64,000 nt of DNA from an uncultured Lachnospiraceae bacterium (lineage in GTDB: Bacteria; Bacillota; Clostridia; Lachnospirales; Lachnospiraceae). The DNA lies in assembly GCA_910585715.1 (NCBI GenBank), contig CAJUEX010000011.1, forward strand, positions 18,973-82,972, given 5' to 3'. Positions 17,406 to 26,216 of this stretch are shown here, piece after piece (positions within the stretch are counted from its first letter, which is position 1; each line of letters begins with the position of its first letter). The translations under genes were made by a program, and so were the position numbers. A model generated the notes under the pieces. The model did not search any database and was not told where the DNA came from. It was given only the letters and a program-made list of their open reading frames with translations.

Positions 17406-18083
17406 TTAATTTACAGCTCCATACTGTGCATAATAAGAATTCAAAGCCGTCTTAATCGGCTCATCAATATATATCTTTCCCTTATAAGGCTTATTATATA
17501 AGTACTCCGTCACCTCAGCCATAGTAACGATGGCGCCGGTTTCAAAGCCGTAAAGGTCTTTGATTTCTTCTAAGGCGCTCTTTTCACCTTTTCCTCTTTC
17601 CATACGGTTTAAGGACACCATAAGCCCTACGATTTCCACATCGGCCTGAGCCTTTAAAATGGGGAATGTCTCTTCAATGGACTTGCCGGATGTAGTAACA
17701 TCTTCTATGATGACCACCCGGTCTCCGTCCTGAATGGGGCTTCCAAGCAAAATCCCTGTATCGCCGTGGTCTTTTACCTCTTTCCGATTAGAACAGTATT
17801 TGATTTCTTTTCCATACAATTCACTAAAGGCAATGGTAGCTGCCACTGTAAGGGGAATCCCTTTATATGCCGGACCAAAAAGAATATCAAACTCCTCACC
17901 ATACTTGTCATGAATGGCCTTTGCATAATATTCCCCTAATTTCTTTAACTGGCTTCCTGTCACATAGGCGCCTGCATTCATAAAAAAGGGGGATTTCCTT
18001 CCGCTTTTTAATGTAAATTCTCCAAACTTCAGCACGTTGCTGTCAACCATGAATTCAATAAATTCTTTTTTGTACTGTTCCAT
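17406..18083 (-). CDS. pyrE: Orotate phosphoribosyltransferase
   Basis: 225 residues. The PRPP-binding loop VVIIEDVTTSGKSI (about 120-133) and the FGPAYKGIPL block identify it. It makes OMP from orotate. It follows pyrF by 38 bases, so the last two steps of UMP synthesis are co-transcribed. Confidence 0.96.
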   Translation of the reverse strand: MEQYKKEFIEFMVDSNVLKFGEFTLKSGRKSPFFMNAGAYVTGSQLKKLGEYYAKAIHDKYGEEFDILFGPAYKGIPLTVAATIAFSELYGKEIKYCSNRKEVKDHGDTGILLGSPIQDGDRVVIIEDVTTSGKSIEETFPILKAQADVEIVGLMVSLNRMERGKGEKSALEEIKDLYGFETGAIVTMAEVTEYLYNKPYKGKIYIDEPIKTALNSYYAQYGAVN

Positions 18084-18121
18084 CCTGCCAAGTCCTCCTT
18101 CATATAAAAAGTATGCTTCTT

Positions 18122-19051
18122 TTATTTTGTCCCAAGAGCTCCTGCAATATCATCAATCATATCAATCACTGCCTGACGGGAAGCATCTGCAAAATTCTCC
18201 GGTGCAAACCGCTCTTTATACTGTTCATTTTTGTATGCTGCAATAATTCCTCTGGAAGAATTCACAATGGCTCCTAAACCATCCTCATTGAAGAAATGTA
18301 CCAAATCCTTTCCTTTTCCGCCCTGTGCCCCATAGCCCGGCACCAGAATAAAGGACTTAGGCATTATTTTACGAAGCACCTTTCCCATTTCCGGATAAGT
18401 GGCTCCCACTACGGCTCCTACATAGCTGTAATCAGTTCCCATGCATTCTTCTCCCCATGCGGCAACCTTTTCCCCTACCAGCTCATAGAGGGGCTTTCCA
18501 TCGATTAAACGGTCCTGAAATTCACCGCTGCTGGGGTTCGATGTCTTGACTAAAACAAAGATTCCCTTTTTTTCTTCTTTACATACTTCCAGAAAAGGTT
18601 TTACCCCATCCGAGCCCAGATAAGGGTTTACCGTTACAAAATCCTCGTCAAAACCATAATAGCTTTTGCCGCCCACCATAACCTTTCCAAGGTGTCCTAC
18701 CGCATAAGCAGCAGACGTAGAACCAATGTCACCTCTTTTTACATCCCCGATGACTACCAGTCCCTTTTCCTTACAGTAATCAACAGTTCTTTTAAAAGCT
18801 GTCATGCCGGGAATTCCAAACTGCTCATACATGGCAATCTGGGGCTTAACTGCCGGAATCAGGTCGCAGGTACTGTCCACAATTGCTTTATTGAACAGCC
18901 AGATAGCTTCTGCAGCCCCTTCCAGTGTCTCGCCATGTTCCTTAAAAGCCCTCTTTGTAATATGCTCCGGAATAAAACCCATCATCGGGTCTAAACCCAC
19001 TACGACAGGCGCATTGGTATGTTTGATTTTTTCTACCAGTTTGTTTATCAT
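18122..19051 (-). CDS. pyrF: Orotidine 5'-phosphate decarboxylase (type 2)
   Basis: 309 residues, the length of the subfamily-2 enzymes. The active-site motif GDVKRGDIGSTSAAYA carries the DxKxxD residues, and VPGYGAQGG binds phosphate. It converts OMP to UMP. It heads pyrF-pyrE. In the 113-base leader GCAAAATA and TATTTTGC form an inverted repeat across 36 bases; no PyrR-type structure was recognised. Confidence 0.95.
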   Translation of the reverse strand: MINKLVEKIKHTNAPVVVGLDPMMGFIPEHITKRAFKEHGETLEGAAEAIWLFNKAIVDSTCDLIPAVKPQIAMYEQFGIPGMTAFKRTVDYCKEKGLVVIGDVKRGDIGSTSAAYAVGHLGKVMVGGKSYYGFDEDFVTVNPYLGSDGVKPFLEVCKEEKKGIFVLVKTSNPSSGEFQDRLIDGKPLYELVGEKVAAWGEECMGTDYSYVGAVVGATYPEMGKVLRKIMPKSFILVPGYGAQGGKGKDLVHFFNEDGLGAIVNSSRGIIAAYKNEQYKERFAPENFADASRQAVIDMIDDIAGALGTK

Positions 19052-19164
19052 TCTGTCCTGTTCCTTTCTGCTTCCTTATTAATCAGGCAATTGCAAAATA
19101 CCCTGCAGCTACAATTATCTCTTCTTAGAATAGTGATATTTTGCGGCTGTCATAGGGCTGTCCA

Positions 19165-19566
19165 TTATAAAACCGCTTTCTTTAAATCATTTAAAACAAA
19201 GCTGTTTTCAATATAAAAAGGAAATTCCTCTCTTGTTATCCATTCAAAACCACCGTATTCTTCAGATATTTCATAACAATCGTCCTCAACTTCTGTAGAG
19301 CAAAGATAGGTAATTCCTACACACTGGGTATCCCCTAACATGGTAGACCAGGTATATTCTATTTTCTCAATGGTCCCTTCTACTCCAAGCTGCTCCCTGA
19401 TATTGCGAAGCATGGCTTCATCCGGCGCCTCTCCATGTTCCGCCTGCCCATCTATAAATTCCCAGACAAAAGGGTCCGGAATCCGGTCATCCATCCATTT
19501 TTTCAATACAAGATACCTGTCATTTTTCTTAATGATTCCTTTTACTTTCAAATAAATATCCGACAT
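19165..19566 (-). CDS. Nudix-fold protein with degenerate Nudix box
   Basis: 133 residues with a Nudix fold. The box reads GQAEHGEAPDEAMLRNIREQ then LGV, near residues 39-61. Against Gx5Ex7REUxEExGU, the first Glu after Arg is Asn and the last Glu of the EE pair is Gln. Only one of the three metal-binding acids of the REUxEE core remains, so hydrolase activity is doubtful. It lies 11 bases after nrdD and is probably in its transcript. The substrate is unknown; a binding role in nucleotide sensing is conceivable. Confidence 0.75.
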   Translation of the reverse strand: MSDIYLKVKGIIKKNDRYLVLKKWMDDRIPDPFVWEFIDGQAEHGEAPDEAMLRNIREQLGVEGTIEKIEYTWSTMLGDTQCVGITYLCSTEVEDDCYEISEEYGGFEWITREEFPFYIENSFVLNDLKKAVL

Positions 19567-19577
19567 AAGCCAGCCTC

Positions 19578-21968
19578 CTATACAACCATTTTACTGTGAG
19601 AATCAGCATATTTCTTAATATTGGATGCATTCACATATTTTTGAAAGGCATCTCCGTTTATCTCCACAAGAGTAGGCGCCTGCATAACACCATAACGGTT
19701 TGCCAGCTCCATATTCTCTTCCGCATCAATTACTACATACTTTTCATCCTTCAGATATGACTTTGCCAGCTTACAGTTCGGACAGGTATTTGTTACAAAC
19801 AGATACTTTACCTTGTCCGGAGCTTCTACTGAAACCATCGGCGACTCCTTGGAGCCTGACAAGGTTACAATACTGCTGACAGGCTTTTTCAGGCTGGAAG
19901 ATGCCACGTCATATTCGGTTCTGTTCTCATATTCCTGCAACTTACCGTCATTCCAGTTCTGAACCGGACGGTAATATCCTGTAATACGGCTGTATATTTC
20001 TGTTACAGAGCCGCAATAAGGGCATTTCTTTTCCTCTCCCGGCAGGTATCCATGCTGTTTGCAAATAGAATAGGTAGGAGACAGAGTATAATATGGCAGC
20101 CTGTAGTTTTCCGCAATAGTCCGAACCAGATTAGCCGCTGCCTTCCAATCCGGAAGCTTCTCTCCCAAAAAGGCATGAAATACCGTTCCTGATGTATATA
20201 ATGTCTGCAATTCATCCTGAATATCCAGCGCATCAAAAATATCCGTGGTGTAATCCACCGGAAGATGGGAGGAATTGGTATAGTAAGGCGTATCTCCCAT
20301 TTTACCTGCAGTTTTAATGGAAGGCCATTTTCTTTTATCATGCTTTGCAAGCCTGTAGGTAGTGCTTTCTGCAGGAGTTGCTTCCAGATTATATAAATCC
20401 CCGTACTGCTCCTGATAATCAGACAAACGATTACGCATATGGTTCAACACTTCTTTTGTAAATTCCTGTGTTTTTTTCTCTGTCATATCGGCCCGAAGCC
20501 AGTTGGCATTTAATCCAACCTCATTCATGCCGATGAGCCCTATGGTGGAAAAGTGATTGTCAAAGCTTCCCAGATAACGTTTTGTATAAGGATATAAACC
20601 TTCATCCAACAGCTTTGAAATAACCCCCCGCTTAATTTTTAAGGAACGGGCCGCAATATCCATCATACGGTTTAACCGTTTGAAGAAATCATCCTTACTG
20701 CTTGACAAATATGCAATCCTTGGCATATTGACAGTCACTACCCCTACGCTTCCGGTACTTTCCCCGGAACCAAAGAAGCCGCCGGTCTTCTTGCGCAACT
20801 CCCTTAAATCCAGCCTGAGCCTGCAGCACATGCTGCGCACATCTCCCGGCTCCATATCGGAATTGATATAATTAGAAAAATACGGAGTGCCGTATTTAGA
20901 GGTCATTTCAAACAACAGCCTGTTGTTTTCCGTATCAGACCAGTCAAAATCCCTTGTTATGGAATAGGTGGGTATGGGGTACTGGAATCCTCTGCCATTG
21001 GCATCCCCTTCAATCATGGTCTCTATAAATGCCTTATTGATCATGTCCATTTCTTTTTTGCATTCGCCATAGGTAAAATCCATTTCCTTTCCTGCTACAA
21101 TGGCAGGAAGGGCTGCCAGATCATCAGGCACGGTCCAGTCTAAGGTAATATTGGAAAAGGGCGCCTGGGTTCCCCAGCGGCTTGGTGTATTCACGCCGTA
21201 TATAAATGCTTCGATGCATTTCTTCACTTCCTTGTAAGACAGATTATCCACCTTTACAAAGGGAGCCAGATAAGTATCAAAAGAAGAAAATGCCTGTGCG
21301 CCTGCCCATTCATTCTGCATGATCCCAAGGAAATTCACCATCTGGTTGCAGAGCACGGATAAATGAGCTGCAGGTGCGGAAGTTATTTTCCCGGTAATGC
21401 CTCCCAGCCCTTCCTGTATCAGCTGCTTTAGGCTCCAGCCTGCGCAATACCCTGTGAGCATGGACAAATCATGAATGTGAATATCCGCATTTCTGTGAGC
21501 CTCGGAAATTTCTTCGTCATAAATTTCGGAAAGCCAGTAATTAGCTGTCACCGCACCGGAGTTGCTTAAAATCAGGCCTCCAACAGAGTAGGTCACCGTG
21601 GAATTTTCTTTTACCCTCCAGTCCTCTATTTTCACATAGCTGTTTACCACATCTTTGTAATCTAAAATAGTAGAGGTCATGGTACGCATTTTTTCCCGCT
21701 GCTTCCGATATAAAATATACGCCTTTGCAGCTTCCGTATAACCTGACTGTTCCAATACCTTTTCCACGCTGTCCTGTACATCCTCGATATGAACCTGTCC
21801 TTCTTTTACCCTTTCCTGAAAATCAGCAGTTACACGCAATGCCAGTAAATCTACGATATCATTGGTAAATTCCACATCGGTTGCCCGAAATGCCTTCATA
21901 ATGGCGTCATTAATTCTGGTCAGATTAAAAGCAGCCACCTCTCCGTTTCTTTTAATAACCTGTAACAC
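19578..21968 (-). CDS. nrdD: Anaerobic ribonucleoside-triphosphate reductase with C-terminal redoxin domain
   Basis: 796 residues. ATP-cone (about 1-90; VIKRNGEVAAFNLTRI), glycyl-radical barrel, a zinc site with Cys 636, 649 and 652 (CPYCG), and a glycyl-radical motif RITGYY with Gly about 664. An added thioredoxin/glutaredoxin-like domain (about 715-796) has CPNC at 729-732 and a cis-Pro segment QAPT. It makes dNTPs without oxygen. The fused redoxin suggests dithiol rather than formate as reductant, as reported for NrdD2-type enzymes. The GTG start has an AAAGGGG site. No nrdG activase gene is adjacent. Two NrdR boxes precede it. Confidence 0.95.
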   Translation of the reverse strand: MLQVIKRNGEVAAFNLTRINDAIMKAFRATDVEFTNDIVDLLALRVTADFQERVKEGQVHIEDVQDSVEKVLEQSGYTEAAKAYILYRKQREKMRTMTSTILDYKDVVNSYVKIEDWRVKENSTVTYSVGGLILSNSGAVTANYWLSEIYDEEISEAHRNADIHIHDLSMLTGYCAGWSLKQLIQEGLGGITGKITSAPAAHLSVLCNQMVNFLGIMQNEWAGAQAFSSFDTYLAPFVKVDNLSYKEVKKCIEAFIYGVNTPSRWGTQAPFSNITLDWTVPDDLAALPAIVAGKEMDFTYGECKKEMDMINKAFIETMIEGDANGRGFQYPIPTYSITRDFDWSDTENNRLLFEMTSKYGTPYFSNYINSDMEPGDVRSMCCRLRLDLRELRKKTGGFFGSGESTGSVGVVTVNMPRIAYLSSSKDDFFKRLNRMMDIAARSLKIKRGVISKLLDEGLYPYTKRYLGSFDNHFSTIGLIGMNEVGLNANWLRADMTEKKTQEFTKEVLNHMRNRLSDYQEQYGDLYNLEATPAESTTYRLAKHDKRKWPSIKTAGKMGDTPYYTNSSHLPVDYTTDIFDALDIQDELQTLYTSGTVFHAFLGEKLPDWKAAANLVRTIAENYRLPYYTLSPTYSICKQHGYLPGEEKKCPYCGSVTEIYSRITGYYRPVQNWNDGKLQEYENRTEYDVASSSLKKPVSSIVTLSGSKESPMVSVEAPDKVKYLFVTNTCPNCKLAKSYLKDEKYVVIDAEENMELANRYGVMQAPTLVEINGDAFQKYVNASNIKKYADSHSKMVV

Positions 21969-22052
21969 CTAAACACCCCTTTATCTTCTCATTTGCCCCT
22001 GTAAACCTTTGCTGTTTCGTTCTGCTTTGCAGCACAACTGACGCATGATTTT

Positions 22053-22135
22053 ATTTTATCATTGCCCTATAAAAAAGTCAACAAAAAACACTACATATTA
22101 TGTTAACGCTTTTATGTAAACACAATATATAGTGC
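22053..22135 (-). promoter_or_regulatory. nrdD promoter with two NrdR boxes
   Basis: Minus-strand -35 TTGACT (22076-22081), 17-bp spacer, -10 TAAAAT (22053-22058). Upstream are two sites close to the NrdR consensus acaCwAtATaTwGtgt: ACACTACATATTATGT as read on plus (22088-22103) and ACACAATATATAGTGC (22120-22135). Their centres are 32 bp apart, three helical turns, as is typical for NrdR. Confidence 0.9.
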
Positions 22136-22149
22136 CTCTTGTTCTTAAC

Positions 22150-23214
22150 CTATCTTGTCTTTAAAAACTCATATTCCCTTATTGCTGCTCCGTCATCCGG
22201 ATAAGCCTTTAAATAAGCTTCCATCAGCACTTTTGCTTTCGTAAAATCTCCCAAATATTCATATGCAACAATTTCATTGTATTTCAAATTTTGTGTCAGG
22301 CTGTCAGACTCAATCTGCATAGCAGCCTGAAATGCATTTAAAGCTCCCTGATAATCCTTCGCTTCCAGTTTACATAATCCCAACTGATTGCAAATTTCTA
22401 CATCATTCGGATGCTCTGCCAGATAGCCCTCATATAAAACAGCTGCATAGTTATTATCCCCCAGCTGTTCATAAGTCTGTCCAAGCATATATACAATATT
22501 TCCTTCATTGCTTTCTTTATTTTTATTATCCGTCCTTGCCGTTTCCAGATAATTTCTGGCATTTTCATAATCCTTTAAATAATAGGAAATCGTGCCTTTC
22601 TCATAATCCGTCATGGTGGCTCCTTTTTCCAGTGCCTTCGTAAGGTATGTGCTTCCTTCCTGCTCCATTCCGTTATCTGCAAACACCTTGTAGGCGTCGA
22701 TAAGCAGCTCAGTGGAATTGCCGGAAAGCTCCATTGCCTTTTCCAAATCAGCCTTGCCGCCCTCTAAGTCTTTTGCAGCAACTTTTGCACTGCCTCTCAG
22801 GAAATAAGCATCACAATTTTTTTTCTGAAGCGCCAGTATACCGTCAAAAACACCGATAGCCCCATTATTATCTCCCATTTTATACTTGGCTGTTGCCAAA
22901 TAGAAATTAATATCATATTCCAATTCTCCCGGAAACATGCCGCTGCTTTTCAATGCTTTTTCAAAGGAGGCTATGGCTTCCTCATATTGTGTCAGCCCCA
23001 TGTAGGCAATTCCCTGCCCTCTGTATGCCAGCTCCAGATTCTCTCCGTTTACGATTGCCTTTTCAAAACAGGAAAGCGCCTGGCTGTATTCCAGACCTTC
23101 AATTGCCGCCATGCCGGCTTCAATATTTTCAGTTCCTTTCTTTCCGCAGCCGGCACAAGAAAATGCCGTTAAAATCACTAGCATGGCCAAAAGCCATTTT
23201 TTTGTCGCTTTCAT
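22150..23214 (-). CDS. TPR-repeat lipoprotein
   Basis: 354 residues. A lipoprotein signal with SCAGC at about 19-23 is followed by at least six tetratricopeptide repeats (for example SQALSCFEKAI, EEAIASFEKAL, AAVLYEGYLAEHP, GALNAFQAAM). It would sit on the outer face of the membrane as a scaffold. It has an AGGAGG-like site. It follows the broken transglutaminase gene by 47 bases and may belong to the histidine-kinase transcript. Partner unknown. Confidence 0.85.
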   Translation of the reverse strand: MKATKKWLLAMLVILTAFSCAGCGKKGTENIEAGMAAIEGLEYSQALSCFEKAIVNGENLELAYRGQGIAYMGLTQYEEAIASFEKALKSSGMFPGELEYDINFYLATAKYKMGDNNGAIGVFDGILALQKKNCDAYFLRGSAKVAAKDLEGGKADLEKAMELSGNSTELLIDAYKVFADNGMEQEGSTYLTKALEKGATMTDYEKGTISYYLKDYENARNYLETARTDNKNKESNEGNIVYMLGQTYEQLGDNNYAAVLYEGYLAEHPNDVEICNQLGLCKLEAKDYQGALNAFQAAMQIESDSLTQNLKYNEIVAYEYLGDFTKAKVLMEAYLKAYPDDGAAIREYEFLKTR

Positions 23215-23261
23215 TTATTTCCTCCAGTTGTGTTGTCGCTCTGCCAAAATTCATAAAGATG

Positions 23262-23787
23262 TCATTCATCCAGCAGCCGGTACATATTCCGTATAAACTC
23301 CTCATTTCTTGCAATCCTGTTTTTGGTGCTGTTTTGGGAATAGGTGCCAAAAAAACCTTTTATCAGGAAAAACAGCAGAACCGGCACGCCTATCATAAAA
23401 GCTATCTTAATATTTTCCTGTAACTGAAAATCCGGAAAGTCATATGTGGGAGTCATATCCGTGACCGGATAGGACGCAGGCGCATCCGATTCAGTTGCCC
23501 CAAGTCCGGTCCAGTCCTTATTGCTTTTCAGGAAATATTCATAATCCACATTCTTTCCGCCTCCATCGCCCCAGGTGGCGTCCAGATTGTACCAGTAGCC
23601 GTCCAAACATACCGTATTCCATGCGTGTTCACTGTTATATGTATATTTGCATGGAATGCCAAGCTCACCCATCACCATATAAAATGCGCTGGCATATCCA
23701 TTGCTTCTCCTCTGCATGAGCCCTTATAGGCATGTTTATCAGAATCAGCAGAAAAATAATTCCTGTGAGCCATACTTTTTTCCCCAC
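23262..23787 (-). pseudogene. Transglutaminase-like secreted protein, broken by internal loss and frameshift
   Basis: A GTG at 23785-23787, overlapping the TAG of the histidine kinase, opens a frame that gives a signal peptide (WLTGIIFLLILINMPIRAHA) and soon stops. The rest, in another frame (23262-23717), resumes inside a transglutaminase domain: NGYASAFYMV, the His segment EHAWNTV and the Asp segment NLDATWGD, then a membrane helix and a basic tail. The residue aligned with the catalytic Cys (expected C-x-GYA) is Ser at the junction. The part between signal peptide and Cys is missing. Both facts point to an inactive remnant. Confidence 0.75.
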
Positions 23788-25865
23788 TAATTTACCACTT
23801 CCTCTTTTGTACCTGTTCCGCCGCCTAAGTAATCCCTGATTTCTTCAAGGGCTTCTTCATATAAATCCATAACCTTCCGGTGATTTTCCACCATATAATG
23901 GACATCTCCTTTTTTGCCTGCCATTTCCAAAAGCCTTGCCTGTTCTGACAGCCTTTCCGCTCCTATCATTTTGGAGGTGCTCTTTAAAGCATGTATAAAT
24001 ATAGTATAATCGGTAAAATCCTGCTTATCAAAGGAACCCTGTATGTCCGCTTTATTTTTATCTGAAGTGTCCCTGAAGGATTCCAAAAGGAACTTAAAGC
24101 ATTCCACATCTCCCTCAGCCGACTCGATTGCGGTAACGATATCCAGACATTTAAAAGGATATTTGGCATTAATCCTGTCCGCTGTTTCCTGCCACAGGGA
24201 ACGGAAAACAGACTTTTCGATTTCATCATATTCTACCATTACATATTTATTGGAAGGCAGACATTTCAATATTTTTTCTTCCAGGCGCTTTCCCTGAATT
24301 GGCTTTGACATATAGTCCACAAAGCCTTCTTTTAAGTACATTTCCCTTACGCCTGAAATGGCATTTGCTGTTAAAACAATAACCGGCGTATCCGCATTCG
24401 GAGAATCACTCATCTGCTTCAGACGCTTCATAGTCTCAATACCATCCATGCGGGGCATCATATGGTCCATTAAGATGACATCATATTTAATTTCTTTGCA
24501 AAGCTCCAGGGCTTTTTCGCCGTCAGCCGCTTTGTCCACCTTGATTTCCGTGTTCTTTAACAAACCTTCCGCTACGGACAGATTCATGGCATTATCATCC
24601 ACTACTAAAATTCTTACATCCGGCGCGACGAACATGGTCCTGTATTTCTTGTCTTTCTCCTTGCTGTAGGAATATTTCTCCCGGAACTTGCCAATAGGCT
24701 TTCTATCCTTGATTCCCTGCTTTAACGTAAAGGAGAAGGTAGAACCCACCCCGTATTCGCTTCGTACATTCAAACTGCTGTCCATCAGCTCAAGCAGCTG
24801 CTTGGTAATGCTCAGTCCAAGACCATTCCCTTCTATATTCCTGTTACGCTCCTCTTCAATTCTCTCAAAGGAAACAAACAGGCGGTTTATATCTTCTTCC
24901 TTAATGCCAATGCCCGTATCCGTTACTGAAATAATCAGCATAATATGGGAATCACCGGCTTCCTTCCAGTCAACCTTTAATACGACGCTTCCTTCATTTG
25001 TGTATTTAATTGCATTTGTCAATAAATTGATGATTACCTGCTTGATGCGGATTTCATCACCAAAAAGCAGGTATGGAATATTCTCGGATATAACCGGAAT
25101 AAACTCCAGATTTTTATTGGCGGCTTTTATTTCCACCATATTGATAACTTCCGTCAGCAAGTTGGCGACTTCATATTCTGCCGGAAGAATTTCCATTTTA
25201 CCGCATTCAATTTTGGAAAAATCAAGCAGATCATTCACAAGGGACAACAGGGTAGTGGCCGCTTCCCGAATGTTTTCCGCATAGCCTTTTACCGATATCT
25301 CCGTTGTTTCCCTTAAAATGATTTCATCCATTCCCAGCACTGTATTGATGGGAGTACGGATTTCATGGCTCATATTGGCAAGAAAATCTGATTTTGCCCG
25401 ATTGGCAGCATCTGCCATTTCTTTTAACTCTTTCAGCTTTTTATTGGTCTTATAATGTCCTGTTATGTCAACCAGCCAGACGAACCTGCCCCTGACATTG
25501 TCCTGCTCCTCTAATGTTTCGGAACGTATTTCGTATATTTTTGACAATTCCTCGGAAACGTATTCCTCTTCATGAAACAGCTTTTTGATTTCGGGAAACT
25601 CTGAAATAGATTGTATATTCACAATATTCGGAAACAATTGAGTAAACTCATGATTGTAAAATAATACCTTATTATCATTGGAAACAATCAGAATAGCTCC
25701 GATATCTTTATTCAGTATACCTGTGGTCACCGCTTTTACTGAATCATATTCTTCTGCACGGACTACCGGAGCCCCTTCTGCTGACTGTGCGGCAGTCTTC
25801 AGTTTCCAGATAACCACCCCCATTCCGATTATTACAGCCCCCATAATCACTGCTAAAAATCCCAT
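23787..25865 (-). CDS. Hybrid sensor histidine kinase with receiver and Hpt domains
   Basis: About 692 residues: one N-terminal membrane helix (about 2-20), PAS-like domain, HisKA with MSHEIRTPINT, HATPase_c with an N box (INLLTNAIKY), a G1 box DTGIGI and a G2 box GNGLGL, a receiver with phospho-Asp in ILMDHMMPRMDG and VDDNAMNLS, and a C-terminal Hpt with IHALKSTSKMIG. It can carry out a whole phosphorelay to an unlinked regulator. ATG at 25863-25865 is chosen for AAGGAGAAGG upstream; the longer open frame runs into PAL-A4 and has no such site. Its stop overlaps the start of the broken transglutaminase. Confidence 0.92.
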   Translation of the reverse strand: MGFLAVIMGAVIIGMGVVIWKLKTAAQSAEGAPVVRAEEYDSVKAVTTGILNKDIGAILIVSNDNKVLFYNHEFTQLFPNIVNIQSISEFPEIKKLFHEEEYVSEELSKIYEIRSETLEEQDNVRGRFVWLVDITGHYKTNKKLKELKEMADAANRAKSDFLANMSHEIRTPINTVLGMDEIILRETTEISVKGYAENIREAATTLLSLVNDLLDFSKIECGKMEILPAEYEVANLLTEVINMVEIKAANKNLEFIPVISENIPYLLFGDEIRIKQVIINLLTNAIKYTNEGSVVLKVDWKEAGDSHIMLIISVTDTGIGIKEEDINRLFVSFERIEEERNRNIEGNGLGLSITKQLLELMDSSLNVRSEYGVGSTFSFTLKQGIKDRKPIGKFREKYSYSKEKDKKYRTMFVAPDVRILVVDDNAMNLSVAEGLLKNTEIKVDKAADGEKALELCKEIKYDVILMDHMMPRMDGIETMKRLKQMSDSPNADTPVIVLTANAISGVREMYLKEGFVDYMSKPIQGKRLEEKILKCLPSNKYVMVEYDEIEKSVFRSLWQETADRINAKYPFKCLDIVTAIESAEGDVECFKFLLESFRDTSDKNKADIQGSFDKQDFTDYTIFIHALKSTSKMIGAERLSEQARLLEMAGKKGDVHYMVENHRKVMDLYEEALEEIRDYLGGGTGTKEEVVN

Positions 25866-25981
25866 ACCTTCTCCTTCCCTTTTCACCTGCATGAAACAGA
25901 AACTTAATTGTTTTTGTTCTATTATACCAACTAATCCCAAAAGCCACAATGGGATTTTTGCATAAAAAGCAGGTTGTGCTT

Positions 25982-26198
25982 TGACAGTTTGACCGGCAGT
26001 TCCCATGGAGAAAGCAGGACGGGCATGTTGCAGGACATGTTTCTACGTCGCCACGCTCTCGCTCTATAAAAACGCAGCAGTTCTAAGCTCGAAAGAACCT
26101 CGCTAAGAACCGGCGATTTTATAAGGGCTCCTTAAGAAATCATGTCCTGCAACATGCCCGTCCTGCTTTCTCCATGGGAACTGCCGGCCAAACTGTCA
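25982..26198 (+). repeat. PAL-A4 palindromic element
   Basis: Arms 25982-26039 and 26141-26198 pair at 57 of 58 positions. The core has CGCTCTCGCTC, inner stem TATAAAA / TTTTATA, GTTC / GAAC (where A1 has AGTGC / GCGCT) and CTCGAAAGAACCTCG. The ends TGACAGTTTGACC are a diverged but self-complementary version of the A1 ends. It lies 18 bases beyond the sulfite reductase stop. Confidence 0.92.
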
Positions 26199-26216
26199 CA
26201 TTATATCTATATTTAT

